From Sabellastarte sp. h YS-2021 (lineage: Eukaryota > Annelida > Polychaeta > Sabellida > Sabellidae), in the NCBI GenBank assembly GCA_964017235.1, contig OZ024935.1, positions 31,537,596 to 31,601,595 of the forward strand: DNA of 64,000 nt, written 5' to 3'. The notes beneath the pieces were generated by a model, which had not been told where the DNA came from, made no database searches, and worked only from the letters and a program-made list of their open reading frames with translations. Shown here piece after piece: positions 43,430 through 55,387 of the stretch (its first letter is position 1; each line of letters begins with the position of its first letter). The position numbers and the translations under genes are program-made.

Positions 43430-45654
43430 TCCTTTACCTTGCATTACCTGCAGATACAGAGAAATACCCTCAGTCCTAAATGTTTCAGTCCAAGTCTCAG
43501 ATTCATACAAATGCCAAATGAACTCTACAACATATCTGTCAAGAGATGGGCAATCAGGTAAAAATAATTTTTACAAAGGCCATAGTCCAAAGATTCAATC
43601 AGCAAACATGTTGTTGCATTATATTACTGTTGTGTCACAGAATATGTGGATGATATTCAATTAAACTTCAATTTATGTGATTCAGTCCTGCTGTAGCATC
43701 CAATCAAATAGCTGGTATCTGGAGATTGAAGATGTACACTGAAATTTGATAATCAACCTAGGAGAAAGTCAATGAGCTTTAGCTGAGCTTAATTTATTTA
43801 CATGAGATATCATGTACAATTAAGTAAAAATACAATGAATTCTCAAGCACAAATAACAAGTTTCTTTCAATAACCTTCAAATGTTACTGTCTGACAGGAA
43901 TTACAACAGAACTACAATAACTGGGAAACAGCATAATATTCACACATTTGAACTGTCAAACTAGCTGCCATTATTGCACTAGTATGTCATGCCTGAAAGA
44001 AAGTAGGTGACAAACCATTGTGTTAAAATATTTGCAATGTTATAATTTATTTAGTTTGCATGTTTGGTGCATTTTTATGCGATATTTCTTGGAATTTACA
44101 TTGGAAACTTAGGGATTTGCCTTGGAACTACTTGCGGTAGACTGGTCTGGGAATAAGCAAAATGGCCCTGAAATCTATATAAGGAACCGCTTACAGTACA
44201 AAAGAAAAGTGAAAGGTACTTGGAAACCCCAACATGAACAACCGCAATAATCATTGTGGGAGCTCATGCTAATATATAATTACTGAGTAATCACTGGAAC
44301 TGCAAAGCAATTCTAACCGCAATCCCAAACACTGTTATTTTATGATGTTAAGCTGGTTCCAGAACCTTCATTAAATTATTTTACATTTTGATTTTTCGAA
44401 TTGAAGTTTTACATGGCGAGAACTTACTTGTAGTCGAGGGAAACACTAGTTACAATAAATCATATAGACTTTTATTGAATAATCTATGTAAACTGAATAA
44501 AACTAGTTTTTGAACATTGTGGGTTGTAAGTGTGAAAAGTGGGTGTGTAATAGATGTTCGTCGCCTATTTCTCAGTAATTTTGTTGGAATCTCATGTGAA
44601 AAACCACTTTTCTCAGTACAAATGGCTGAATGAACCAACTGCTAAACCATAGTTCACATTTCACCGGCTTTCCCAGTCAAAACATGTTACAGGTAATCCG
44701 TGTAACACATTGCCAGTAATGACTGAACATTTCAGTAATTTTAACAGTTCAGGCATTTTGCATAATGACTGAAATATATGGTTCAGTGATAAACAGATTC
44801 CCCCAAAAAACATTTGAGATATCAATCAATATGTGTAATCACCTTTTCAAATGTCATATTGATGGGATGTGATTATTTCTTGCTCATAGAGGCAATTAAA
44901 CGATGCATTTAAAATATAAAATTGATATATGAAGGACCTCAATTGCCAAAGTATGGATTAACTGTTTACTTCCCGTCAATGCTGATTTAAAGTCTTTGCT
45001 GAATTATCAACCCAGGAAGTAACTCGTTTTTGTTAGCTGTGACATAAAGAAACAAGGCCGAAAGAGGTTTCGATTTACTAGGGCGAGCCGCATAGCCATC
45101 CCACACTCGAGTAGTGCACTGAAGTGACCACTCATCCCAGTACCATTGCCGATAATTTCTGTAAAAGACAGACAATCATCACACTACACAACAATTCATG
45201 AAAATCTGGAGACCAAAAAAGTGATCGCTAGAAGCGCGAGTCTCGCCAGAGCTCGCACTTAAAAAAAAGAAACTATGAAGTTCAGGATTGTGATTAAACC
45301 CTATCTCATTATGTTGTTTGAGAACTCCGAGAGTCTTTATTGGGAAATGTGGCATGAACATGGGAATTTGTCATTAAACTTTGGATAACATTTTACATTG
45401 TTAAATAATTTTGAAGGAAGCTATGTTCTCCTCCATTTGTATAAAACTAATTTCTGTCATTTTGGCCACGTTTCCCAAAAAGGGCTATCAACAATAACAA
45501 AATAGGGATACCGTGGGTTAGAATGGACACATGTTTTTCACCTTTCCACTCATTCTGGGAATAGTTATGTAGTTCCCCTTTTTGCTTTCCTCAGGTACTT
45601 GACCTCTGCCTGACCTAAGGTCATGAATTGAATGACCTCTGACCTTTTTTTGAC
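43430..45654. other. non-coding region
   Basis: About 2.2 kb with no recognisable gene; AT-rich, with short ORFs that lack features. A 35-base sequence at 45476-45510 recurs at 47365-47399. Confidence 0.4.
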
Positions 45655-45662
45655 CTTGTGAA

Positions 45663-46942
45663 CAGGCCTGGGGTAATGGAAATGTGTAATGCCATGTAAT
45701 GCATTACCTTTTCCAAAGTAATGTAATGTAATGTGTAATGCACATTAAAAGGGCAAAGTAATGTGTAATGTAATGCATTACTTTTCAAAAGTAATGTGAA
45801 TTTACATTACATTACATTGCCATTACTTCTTTCATGAATATTTAGACTTGTACAGTATATTCTTTTTGTATGAAGTCAGACTTGTTATTTACTGCCAGTT
45901 CCTATTTGTTCTGCTACATGTAAAATAACTTAAAGATTGTAACAGATAATAACTTTCAGATTATTCAGTAATATTTAAATATGATCATTTGTTGTTATTA
46001 GTGCATAATAAATCAATTTTATTTATAATAAGTCATTCTAACGGTACACAATCTGTATTGGTGGCCCATTGGGTTGTAGGCTGGTGTCAATTGCACTTAG
46101 GATATTGGTTGATGTACAAGAAACTATGATCAATAGAAAAATAAAAGAACAATACAGCTATTTCTTTTGATGCAAAGTTCAAACAAGTTAATAATCTCCC
46201 TGTGCAGACATATCTACTCAGGCTGCCCTTTCATATTAATCCTACTGAGGAACTGTGAGTACAAATGAAATATAGGTGACATTCAGCTGTCACTTGTCAT
46301 TCTAATATTAACAGTTGGCTGAGTAATATTAAGTATCGCTTGTCTTTTGAAATGGCAAATGTAAAAACAAAGCTAAGTGTATTTGATCGTTTTCACGTGC
46401 CAGCAGAAACTGATGTTAAATTTAAAGCTCAATGCAAGCACTGCTGTTCAGAGATTTCTGATTCAAAGAAAATAAATTCAAACTTTTTAGTTAAGTTTTC
46501 AAACCTTTTTATTAGCATTTCTAGTGAATCGCTGAAGACTGTAAAGTTTATAGATGTTAAAAGGCAGGTATTGTGCATATATAGAGAAAATTCAGAAAAT
46601 AATCTTAACATCTTGGTTCAAGATTGAACGACTGATGTTTGTAAAAATTCAACAAGATAGTCTGAACTGATTTTTAATATGATGTCATTGTAAATAATGA
46701 TGTTTTTGTTCCATAAATACTTCTTATTGTTGTTTTATTATGTGCTGTAATAAATATTTCAATGTGGACTAATTTTGGTTTGAAATTGGTAAAAATTAAT
46801 GTGTAATGCAATGCATTACATTTAAAAAGTAATGTAATTCATTACTTTCCAAAATATAAAGTAATGGTAATGTAATTCATGCAAACTCAAATGTAATGTA
46901 ATGGTAATGCATTACATTTGAATGTAATTGAACCCAGGCCTG
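45663..46942. mobile_element. hAT-family transposon, non-autonomous
   Basis: 1280-bp element with inverted ends CAGGCCTGGG... and ...CCCAGGCCTG, flanked by perfect 8-base target duplications CTTGTGAA at 45655-45662 and 46943-46950. Subterminal parts are full of TAATGTAATG/CATTACATTA repeats. An 8-base duplication and a CAG-type terminus fit the hAT superfamily. Inside is a remnant of a transposase N-terminus (46352-46627), but the catalytic domain is missing. Confidence 0.85.
46352..46627 (+). pseudogene. BED-finger remnant of hAT transposase
   Basis: ORF from ATG 46352: MANVKTKLSVFDRFHVPAET, then KAQCKHCCSEISDSKK-INSNFLVKF. It resembles the BED zinc finger found at the start of hAT transposases (aromatic, C-x2-C, then SN..L..H-L). 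The distal His pair is not present (VKF instead of KHL), and the DDE and dimerisation domains are absent. Confidence 0.55.
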
Positions 46943-47017
46943 CTTGTGAATGATATTATGTCCCGTCTACCCCCGGCTTTAAAATGTAATGGCTCAGAAT
47001 GTAAAAACTGATATTTT

Positions 47018-47250
47018 TCAATGAAGTCACTGAAGTCTGAATCATTTGTAATTGATTGCGTCTTGGAATATGCACTTTTAAATGAATAACTATTGCTGAA
47101 GTTGAATTAGACACTAAATAGACTTTTACATAAATTGCAATGAAGTTATTGAAGTCTGAATCACTTGTAATTGTTTGCATTTCTAAATATGCAGTTTTAA
47201 ACGAATACCTATTGCTGAAGTTTGAATAGACACTTAACGGACTTTTAAAC
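47018..47250. repeat. tandem duplication of about 120 bp
   Basis: Two consecutive, about 80 percent similar units, each with CAATGAAGT, GAAGTCTGAATCAYTTGTAA, TATGCA-TTTTAAA and CTATTGCTGAAGTTTGAAT-like blocks. Non-coding. Confidence 0.7.
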
Positions 47251-47748
47251 TTTTAATAATGATTTACATACATGTTTGCTGTGCGATCACAAATTGATGT
47301 TACGAATTTAAATAAATAATTTTAAATACCACTCGGTCTATTTTTGTTTTCCATGGGAATGTTTCAAAAAGGGCTATCAACAATAACAAAATAGGGATAA
47401 AACAATAAGATAGGCTTACAGAATACTTTGAACCAACTTTTTCGAGCAAATACCTTGAAAATGTTGAATTTTAAAAAGAGCCAAGATATACCGTGTAACT
47501 TGAGACTATATCTATGTTACTCCTAAATGTATCCTGTAACACAAGTGGTGGCCAACCTACATTGTAAAAATTGACTAAGTGTCATGTAATTGTGTTGAGC
47601 AATATATTGAGAGCCACTTAGCTATTACATTAAACCGACTCCAACAGTATTTTATTGTTATATGTTAGCATATATTTTTATTGTTCAGTACATCATTTAC
47701 ATGAGCATTGTAATTTATATTTTATTTAAAAAAATTAATAATTACATT

Positions 47749-49581
47749 ATGTCTCTATCACTTTCAAATGCGCAGATTACTTATGTGGCATTTATCACTG
47801 GTTTAGTCCTCCTACTGTGTTACAAATCCCTAGATAATTCAGCATTTGTAACAGTGCCAAACTACCAAGCAGCATCAGGATACAATAACATCATGAGAGG
47901 ACTTAACACAACTGTGAAAATGGTTACCACCTTGGGACTGGACACTGATATGTACAGGCCTAAATATATAGACAGGCGGCAAGGTGTTTGGCAGGCACAG
48001 AAACTCACACAGACAGCTGACAGAGATGATGTAGTCTTTGCCATGCATGCTTACTATGATGACAGGCCAGTGTTGAATGGTAAGTGCTAACTTACTGCCA
48101 TATATTTCAACTTATTCAATATTAGATACACTGCATGTTTTGCGACAGTGATACAAAATTAACTTAACATTTGAAATAAACACACGAGGCTGAAAAAAGG
48201 CAAAATTACAGAAGTAATAAATTGATTTGTGCCTCAATCCAATCAAAAAGGTCCCAAATGATTATTAATTGTATTATTACATGCTTGACCATTGCCCGTT
48301 TTATATTGGTTGATAACAAGTTTCCGGTTAAACCACAGATATTCTAAAGGAATAATAAACAGCAATTTCAATCAAAAGTTGTATTAACAAAAAGACAATT
48401 ATTTGTTATACAAGTAAACAATCTCTGATATTAACGTCTGAAATTATGTTATTTCAGGCTCCCATTTTATTAGACTGTTCCTGGTAATGCTGAGAAATAA
48501 ATTCATGGCGCTGCAGCAAAAACCATACTGCTTGATGTGGTTCAACCATTCCTTACATCCTGTTCGGACACCAGCCACTGTAAATTCCATTGATGGTGTG
48601 CCAACCATTGTAAATAACCGGCATTATTGCCACTGCCTGTTAAGTTGTCGTGTACCAATTTCTCTGATATTCTCTGTCACCCATGTGTCATTACTTACAT
48701 CAAAATGGAACAACACCACTGTGTACATACCAGTGACTTATCCTATAAGGAATACCAACTTTGCCCATACCTTTGGTCATTGTCAGGCAAATGGGATTTC
48801 ATTTGGACATCTTGGAGATGACCAAGCACGATGGATAGTTGAATGGGTGGAGATAAACAGGTTCTTTGGAATTAGAGAACTGAATATGTACAATGGTACA
48901 ATGCAGGTTGGACCTCTACTCCAGAGAGTATTAGATTATTATCAAAGCCAAGGTACACTGCAATTGTACCAACAGCCTCCGCCCTTATCTCAATTTGATC
49001 CAATGAAGAGAGAGTATGCTGAGTTAGCCATGCGAACTGCATTTAATGACTGCATGTACAGGAACATGTATCGATACCGCTACGTTGTTTCAGTGGATCT
49101 GGATGAAATAATTGTGCCAAAGACACTCCAAGATTACTATGAAATACTAAGTTCCCTTGAACCCAAGCTGAGAGGGGGGAATTATTCTTCCATAATGTTT
49201 CACAGTAAGGCTTTCTATCAGAGTGTACTGGGAATACCCCAAAATGTGAGCAGTTTTATTGATCTGAGAACAACAAAATACGTCTATCACGTTCAGGATG
49301 GCAGGATCAAGCCATTTATAAATCCAAGATACTGTCTTGCTGGATTTTCCCACTATTGCCTGGAAAGTTTTCCACGTTTAAATAAAATAACAGTGCCACA
49401 CACCAAACATTTAGCTCAAGTTCATCATTATAGAAATCAGTGTTTTAAAGAGAAAACAAGATCTGACGAAATTGTTTGTAAACGCATGTGGGAACACAAG
49501 ACAATAAATACTAGAATGCAGCACTTTGCAGTAAAATTGTTCCCTAGGATCAAAGCGGTGTGGTCATTATTAAATATATGA
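47749..49581 (+). CDS. glycosyltransferase family 92 protein, two exons
   Basis: Type II membrane glycosyltransferase of the GT92 (DUF23) family, acting in the Golgi lumen. Exon 1 is 47749-48079 (donor AATG/GTAAGT); exon 2 is 48458-49581 (acceptor TTATTTCAG/G). The phases match and yield 484 residues. Residues about 12-25 (VAFITGLVLLLCYK) form the signal anchor. Exon 1 ends with HAYYDDRPVLNG and exon 2 continues SHFIRLFLVML, a typical GT92 start. The core has FGHCQANGISFG, the WVEINRFFGIRELNMYNG segment, FNDCMYRNMYRYRYVVSVDL and a D-x-D motif (Asp324, Asp326) for metal/nucleotide-sugar binding. An upstream in-frame ATG at 47662 would add 29 residues; 47749 gives the more usual short cytoplasmic tail. 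Galactosyl transfer is known for some members; the acceptor here is unknown. Confidence 0.9.
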
Positions 49582-50023
49582 ACTAGGGTTTTATTACCAC
49601 AAATGGCAAGCGTCTCTCACTTTTTATATACAGTGTAAACAGTAATTCCTTTATTAATTACACTGAGACAATCTTAATTTATGTTTTATTTCTTATCTCC
49701 GCTTCAATAAGAAATGTCAATAGGGATCAAATAATCAAGGATGCTTTCATATTTCCCTGTGAATATCCACACAATAATTATTATATATTACTGGTGGGTT
49801 TTGTTGTAATTATTTTGGTTGAGTTACTTTTGTTTATTATTTCATTTATGTACGAAGCCAGATGTAGAGCCAAGTATTTTATAAAAAGTATCACTATTTT
49901 AATGATTTAACTTTGATTTACGTTTAGAAATTAACATGATAAACAAGGGGGGATGCAGCTGAATATGCTAATTTTGAACATATCTCGCTCACAAAAGTTT
50001 TAGCTGATTCTCTTTTTAAAATA

Positions 50024-50083
50024 TGACGTCACAATAGCAGACGTATCTTGTGATATTTTTGTGTAAGATGCCACATGACGTCA
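50024..50083. promoter_or_regulatory. two CRE/ATF palindromes upstream of the small two-TM gene
   Basis: TGACGTCA occurs at 50024-50031 and 50076-50083, 52 bases apart, each followed by CAATA. Both lie within 115 bases of the predicted start codon at 50135. This is the full CREB/ATF consensus and suggests cAMP- or stress-responsive control; binding is inferred. Confidence 0.5.
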
Positions 50084-50134
50084 CAATATTTTTCGCATAG
50101 GAACGTTAATGTCTGGTATTGGAAGCAATCAAAG

Positions 50135-50716
50135 ATGGCGTTTTATGGATGTAAATTGACATTCTTTGTCTGTTCAGCACTGGTTTTCCTCTGTCTTGTG
50201 TATTATTATGGAAGTCAAGATACAGCTGATATTGTGTGTGAAAGAACACTGCAGAGCCGTCTGCTTGAATGGCTATCTGGTTATATACATGGCCTATCCT
50301 GTGGTAATGGATCCAGCTTGAGGAGCCAGAGAGATGCTGGTATCAGTGATTGGATTCAGGTCCTAATTCGAAGAGCTCACAGCATTTTGAAGTCAGAAAA
50401 TCAGCACAGATCAGAGGAATTCTACACCTGCAGATTGGAGTGGGCTCACGTGTTGGAGTTGGACTTCTCAGTCAAGGCCTACCACTGTGGGCCAGTTGTC
50501 AACAAGACTACGGAAAAGGAGTTTGATTGGCGGGTAGATTTGGCAATTGTGATTGGATGTGCACTGATGATGCTTTGGATCGTTGATTATATCATCAGCA
50601 GACAAATCAAGTCTATGGCCCTCCTAGAGGCTGCAGAGAACAGCCTGAATGAAGCCATGTCTTCACTGAAGGAATATGAAAAGATGAAACACAGGAGATA
50701 CTTTAGAAAGTCATGA
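50135..50716 (+). CDS. unrecognised two-TM protein with luminal domain
   Basis: 193-residue protein, intronless as seen, not assigned to a family. The start at 50135 is preferred over the upstream in-frame codon (50075) because it sits in a good context (AAAGATGG) and begins directly with a membrane segment. Residues about 6-26 (CKLTFFVCSALVFLCLVYYY) form a signal anchor and 134-152 (VDLAIVIGCALMMLWIVDY) a second span. The segment between them (27-133) has four cysteines (35, 56, 99, 118) that could pair, and N-glycosylation sites at NGS 58 and NKT 123. The C-terminal tail (157-187) is helical and charged, possibly coiled-coil, ending in basic residues. The likely topology has both termini in the cytosol. 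Neighbour relationship with the GT92 gene is unclear. Confidence 0.65.
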   Translation: MAFYGCKLTFFVCSALVFLCLVYYYGSQDTADIVCERTLQSRLLEWLSGYIHGLSCGNGSSLRSQRDAGISDWIQVLIRRAHSILKSENQHRSEEFYTCRLEWAHVLELDFSVKAYHCGPVVNKTTEKEFDWRVDLAIVIGCALMMLWIVDYIISRQIKSMALLEAAENSLNEAMSSLKEYEKMKHRRYFRKS

Positions 50717-50976
50717 AAGAGATATTCTCGTGAAATGTTGCTGATAATTTATCAACAAACTAAATTATGAATGACTATCTTATTATATTTATTTACATTT
50801 TATCATACATGTAGTAGTGGCTCTTAATGGATTGATTGTCCGAGTGTCTTAGATGTGCCAGAATCCCAAATTAATTAAACATAATCATATGTAATTGATG
50901 TTTGATTTGTTATATTAACTGTAATTAACTATCATACAAAAAATTCGGTCACACCAGCATGCTAAAGTAGAGGTTA

Positions 50977-51440
50977 TTAACGCTCGACGATAGGAGAGGG
51001 TTATTGTGATCAGTTTGTTTCTGTCTGTCTGTCCGTCTGTCTGTCTGTCTGTGCACCGTTTCGCCCTTATAACTCAAAAACTATAACATCAATCGAGCTC
51101 AAATTTGGTGGGAAGATATTTCATGGGGTACAGATGGATTTTTGAAAATTTGGTGTAATTGGTGTGAAAATTAAAGCCAGGAGATAGTTTTTCTTATTTG
51201 TAATTGGACTTTTACAGTGAAATCTGCTTCCCAGTCTGTGCACCGTTTTTCCCGTATAACTCAAAAACTATAACATCAATCACTCTCAAATTGGGTGGGA
51301 AGGTATTTCATGGGGTACAGACAGATTCTTCCAAATTTGGTGTAATTTGTTTGAAAATTAAAGCCAGGAGAGAGTTTTTCTTATTTCTAATTGGGGATAC
51401 ACATTGAAACTGCTTCTCTTCATCACATACGTAAACAAGA
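50977..51440 (+). repeat. foldback region, left outer arm with (CTGT)n
   Basis: Starts TTAACGCTCGACGATAGGAG, followed by a CTGT microsatellite and two tandem 190-base subunits, each with CTGTGCACCGTTT, ATAACTCAAAAACTATAACA and ATTTCATGGGGTACAGA. Inverted relative to 52592-52809. These are dispersed repeats, not genes. Confidence 0.85.
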
Positions 51441-51799
51441 TGCACGCAGAGAGAGCAACACGCTCGACTCGATGTGACCAGTCTCACAAGTGTTATAAAG
51501 TATAACACACATCCATCATGGTGGCATTTCCAGAAATTCTGGAGGCTTCTCGGTATCCAATATATTAATTGGATCTTTCCTAAACTATATAATCACTCCT
51601 TCCCATGGCTAGTCCCTTCCTACTTCAAATTTGACATCAAAATTTATTAATTACTTTTGAAGAAATATGAAGTAGAAAGCTAAAATCATTAAAATACATT
51701 GAAATGGGACCTATGAAAATTCATGATTTTTTTGTATTCAAAATATGATCCACGTCTTTCCCAAAAATTAGAAATTTCTTCCTTTCACCTGGTCCTACT

Positions 51800-52220
51800 C
51801 ACAAATTTTTTATAAAGATCTGTTCATTAGTTCTGGAGTAATCTAAACACCAAAAACAGGCAGACAAATAGACAAAAAAGCACACAACAAACATAAATTC
51901 CTGGTAGAGGTAAAAATATTGGTTAAAAGCCACTTCTTGGTCAAAATTACTCAGGGTAAATTTTTGTGATGGACTGTCAAGAAATTGAAACAAACAAACA
52001 AAAAAAAAAAACAAAAAAAACCAGAAAATAAATAAACACGACAAATACACCACTTCCCTCTCAATTGTATTTATGTCAATTTCAAGACATAAATTTAATC
52101 AAAAGAAGTATATCACACGTATCACAAGCTAGGTTTTGTGACCTCACAATGACAATTGCATTGTGACATCATTAAGTAATGACATCATCAGACAGCAAAA
52201 TATTGATTTTTTTACTTATG
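51800..52220 (+). repeat. foldback region, left inner arm
   Basis: Inverted partner of 52806-53262: AAAGATCTGTTCATTAGTTC pairs with GAACTAATGAACAGATCTTT, GATGGACTGTCAAG with CTTGACAGTCCATC, and TGTCAATTTCAAGACATAAA with its complement. The arms are about 420 bases with about 80 percent identity by eye. Confidence 0.8.
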
Positions 52221-52591
52221 CAATAAAGAAAATCAGATTTCTCTGTATATGCCCAATTGATCTATTATTGTCCATCAAGTTGAACACTTTATCTTGGTTA
52301 AAGTTTTTTTTTTTGAACAGTAAAATTTTAGATGCTGTGTTTTTTTCTTTTCTTTTTAAAAGACCTTTAAAAAAATTACTAAAAAAACCCTAAAAACAAA
52401 AATTAAAAAAAAAATAATTTAGAAATGACTGGTATTGAACCCCAACCATGAGATTACAAGTTCTACACATTACACTCACAGCCACAGAGGATATCTGATG
52501 AGGCAAGAATTTATGAGGAGGAAATCCTATCATGATATTGATTTTTGAAGACAAGTAGGTTTCACTGTATATACCCAATTAAAAATTTAAA

Positions 52592-52809
52592 AACCTGTCT
52601 CCTGACTTTAATTTGCAAACAAATTACACCAAATTTGGAAGATTCCGTCTGTACCCCATGAAATATCTACCCACCAAATTTGAGCTCGATTGATGGTATA
52701 GTTTTTGAGTTATAAGGGCAAAACGGTGCACAGACAGACAGACAGACAGACAGACAGACTGACAGAAACAAACTGATTACAATAACCCTCTCCTATCGTC
52801 GAGCGTTAA
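52592..52809 (-). repeat. foldback region, right outer arm with (CAGA)n
   Basis: Reverse complement of the 50977-51200 segment, including the CAGA microsatellite, and ending CCTATCGTCGAGCGTTAA. Confidence 0.85.
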
Positions 52810-53262
52810 AAATCAATATTCTACTTTCTGATGATGTCATTACTTAGTGATGTCACAATGCAACTGTCATTGTGAGGTCACAAACCTAGCTTGTGATACT
52901 TTCTGTCTTTAAGTAAAAATATTTCTTCTCATTTTATGTCTTGAAATTGACATAAACATAATAAAGAAGGAGGTGGTGTATTCATCATTTTTATTAATTA
53001 TTATTTTTGTTTTATTTTCTCTTTTTTCTTTCAATTCCTTGACAGTCCATCACAAAAACATTACCATGCATGATTTTCACCAAGAAGTGACCTTTAAGCA
53101 ATATTATTACTTCCAGCAGCAGTTTATATTTTTGTGTGCTAATTGTTTGTCTTTTTTTTTTGTGTGTGTGTGGGGGGGGGGGGGGGGTGCATGTGTGTGT
53201 GTTAGTTTAGATTACTCAAGAACTAATGAACAGATCTTTATTTAAAATTTTGTGGGTACCCA
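52806..53262 (-). repeat. foldback region, right inner arm
   Basis: Reverse complement of 51800-52220. It starts immediately where the outer right arm ends, so the two inverted families are interleaved. Contains a TGTG/poly-G tract at 53160-53190. Confidence 0.8.
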
Positions 53263-53270
53263 GCAGGCAT

Positions 53271-53420
53271 CTGACGTAGTTATGACATCTAGAATGTGTT
53301 GAAATTACGTTGCAACGTCTTATAATGTATTTGCAATGTCTTTACAACGTCACAATAAGATGTCAGTTGGACGTTTTTGAAAGACGTCATATTGACGTTT
53401 GGATAACATCATAAAGAGAC
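53271..53420. repeat. ACGT-rich MITE-like repeat
   Basis: Many short ACGT-centred motifs (GACGTAGTTATGACATC, TTACGTTGCAACGTC, GGACGTTTTTGAAAGACGTC, GACGTTTGGATAACATC) in alternating orientation, about 150 bases, non-coding. Resembles dispersed palindromic repeats found in many animal genomes. Confidence 0.5.
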
Positions 53421-53440
53421 AACAGGAAGGCATGCATCAG

Positions 53441-53502
53441 CCATGATGGAAATAAAAGAATTGTTTGGAGGGAAATTTAAATCTAAAATCATCAAAGATC
53501 AG
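53441..53502 (+). CDS. possible first coding exon of an unidentified gene
   Basis: ATGATGG opens a 20-codon frame (MMEIKELFGGKFKSKIIKDQ) that ends at a donor-like GATCAG/GTAATA. The composition is protein-like, but no family is recognised. A downstream exon candidate at 55388 has a different phase, so the link is not established. Confidence 0.2.
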
Positions 53503-53908
53503 GTAATATATTTTCCATCTAATCTTTTAGTTGTTATTATATTTATCTGTTCTGTATATAGACTTGAATGGCATATGTATAATATATCTTTACACTGACG
53601 TTGCTTGTAATTAGTGGGTTTTTTTCTTTCTCCCTGTTAAGTGTACTGCTCTTCATTGTAACTTGACACAACATGACAGCATAAGTCTGATTTATGCTCT
53701 GCTTTTGTGTAATAATATGGATTTCCATATTGACTAAAATACTGTATGAGTGGTTATTTTTGTGTGGAATTAATTTTCACTATTATCACAATTACACATC
53801 AAATGCGAAAATCTGTCAGTACTGCAGTACAAAGTTTTCCTTTAATTCATTCCCCTCCCCATGACCCTCTCTGTCATACCTGACTGAGTTTTATTACTGT
53901 CAGTTGTC

Positions 53909-53947
53909 GGGGGTGGGGGGGGGGTGGGGGTGGGGGGGGGGGGGTGG
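53909..53947. other. G-run tract with quadruplex potential
   Basis: Six or more runs of 4 to 13 G separated by single T on the plus strand, with a second poly-G run at 53172-53187. Expected to form G-quadruplex DNA; also a likely assembly-error site. Confidence 0.7.
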
Positions 53948-54350
53948 TTTTTCATTTGATAACACAGATGTGTTGGTATGTGGGTACTTACAGTAAACTG
54001 TCTTTTCAACTCTACTTGTTAAATTTTCAGTATTGTGTGTACATACACTGAAAAAATGGAAAACATTCAATTTTAATACTTGCATGTGCTTTATAGAGAC
54101 TGTCAATAAAATTTTAGGACAGAACACTATTGTGTTTACATTTCCTATTTGCAGAGAATTTATACAGAAAGACCAGATGTTTGTGTGTTTAAAAAATGCT
54201 AACTGAATGTTTGTATGTGTTGTAAGCAATGTTTATAATCATCTTAACTGAGATATGAAAACAGCTCTATCAGTAATTCACTGAGGGTAATCAGTACTGG
54301 GGTATATATGGTTTATACAGAGGTTTACACAGATGAAAATTAATACCCCT

Positions 54351-54761
54351 TTCACACTACAGGTGGTATCACCTGTGGTACTATAGACACTGATCAAAAT
54401 GCCCCAGTCCCAACTACTGTCTGACTTCCGTATGCAAATTTGTGACACAGTGGCAAAACATCCAATTCCTTGAGCAAGCAGCAGAAATTTTTAAATGTTT
54501 GAATTTTCTACATCTGAATTTGGTACTGTGAGCATACACAGATGAACTTTCTCTGCAGTAGCTGAAGCGACATCCGCAGTTTAGATAAGACTTTTATTCG
54601 GTCGTGTTTCGGTAGCTCGTGTTCGTCTGTTCAACACCGAAAGTGAGTTGAGGTTAATTGAGGTTGCTTCTCGGTGACCAATGTTTGTAATACTGTCGTT
54701 CAACTGTTATTGACGGTTAAAAAACTATGTCCAATAAATGGCTGTCTGCCTGTAGTGTGAA
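54351..54761. mobile_element. 411-bp MITE with TTCACACTACAGG termini
   Basis: Perfect 13-base inverted ends TTCACACTACAGG and CCTGTAGTGTGAA. No ORF. A target duplication is not certain (TTAATA before, CTAATG after). Confidence 0.6.
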
Positions 54762-55387
54762 GACTAATGGGAAGACTTGGGAGGCTGAGTAAAACTTCTC
54801 ACCACAGGATGTACTGCATGCAGTTTCAAAATAAAAAAAATAAATAAAAAAATATTAAATATAGCATAAATCAATGAAATACTTGGATACACCTTAGTAG
54901 TCTGTCAGATTTCTTTAACTGATATTAGTTTTTCACATAATTTTCCTTATTTATAGTTATTTAACATTATTTTTTGTTTTTAAGTTTTGTTTACATCATT
55001 TGCCATGTTTGCTTCTCTGCTACTTCCAGTGGGTGACAACTAAAACATGGTTACCTGTATTTAGATCGGTTCTTTCGAGGCGAATACCTAGTGTCATTTT
55101 TCTGACCGAGTCACAACCCTAATTAATATACTGTAAAATTGGCAAGCCTTTGTATACTGTTTAGTTTTGCATAGTGTTTATTTCAAGTCTGTTAATTGTA
55201 AAAATTTATTTACTCTGATCAAGAAAATATCCATTTTTCAGTCTGTCATTTCTCGGGTCGTTCCTATGTATCACCCATAATTCATGTCCATCTGAACATA
55301 CATTAACATTTTTGTAGCCGTTAACCTTAAATAAGAAGTGAAATGCAAAAATTCTGTATTTGATCATTTGTTTGATTTGTTTGTTAG

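Noticed and set aside
43169-43664. ORFs rich in ILRIFLR repeats on both strands
   Set aside because: By-products of the palindromic TTCTTAGAA repeat; no biological protein signal.
51004-51056. Regularly spaced short repeats as a CRISPR array
   Set aside because: It is a CTGT microsatellite in a eukaryotic foldback repeat, without spacers.
51204-52578. ORFs inside the foldback region
   Set aside because: Located in inverted non-coding repeats and homopolymer tracts; no recognisable protein features.
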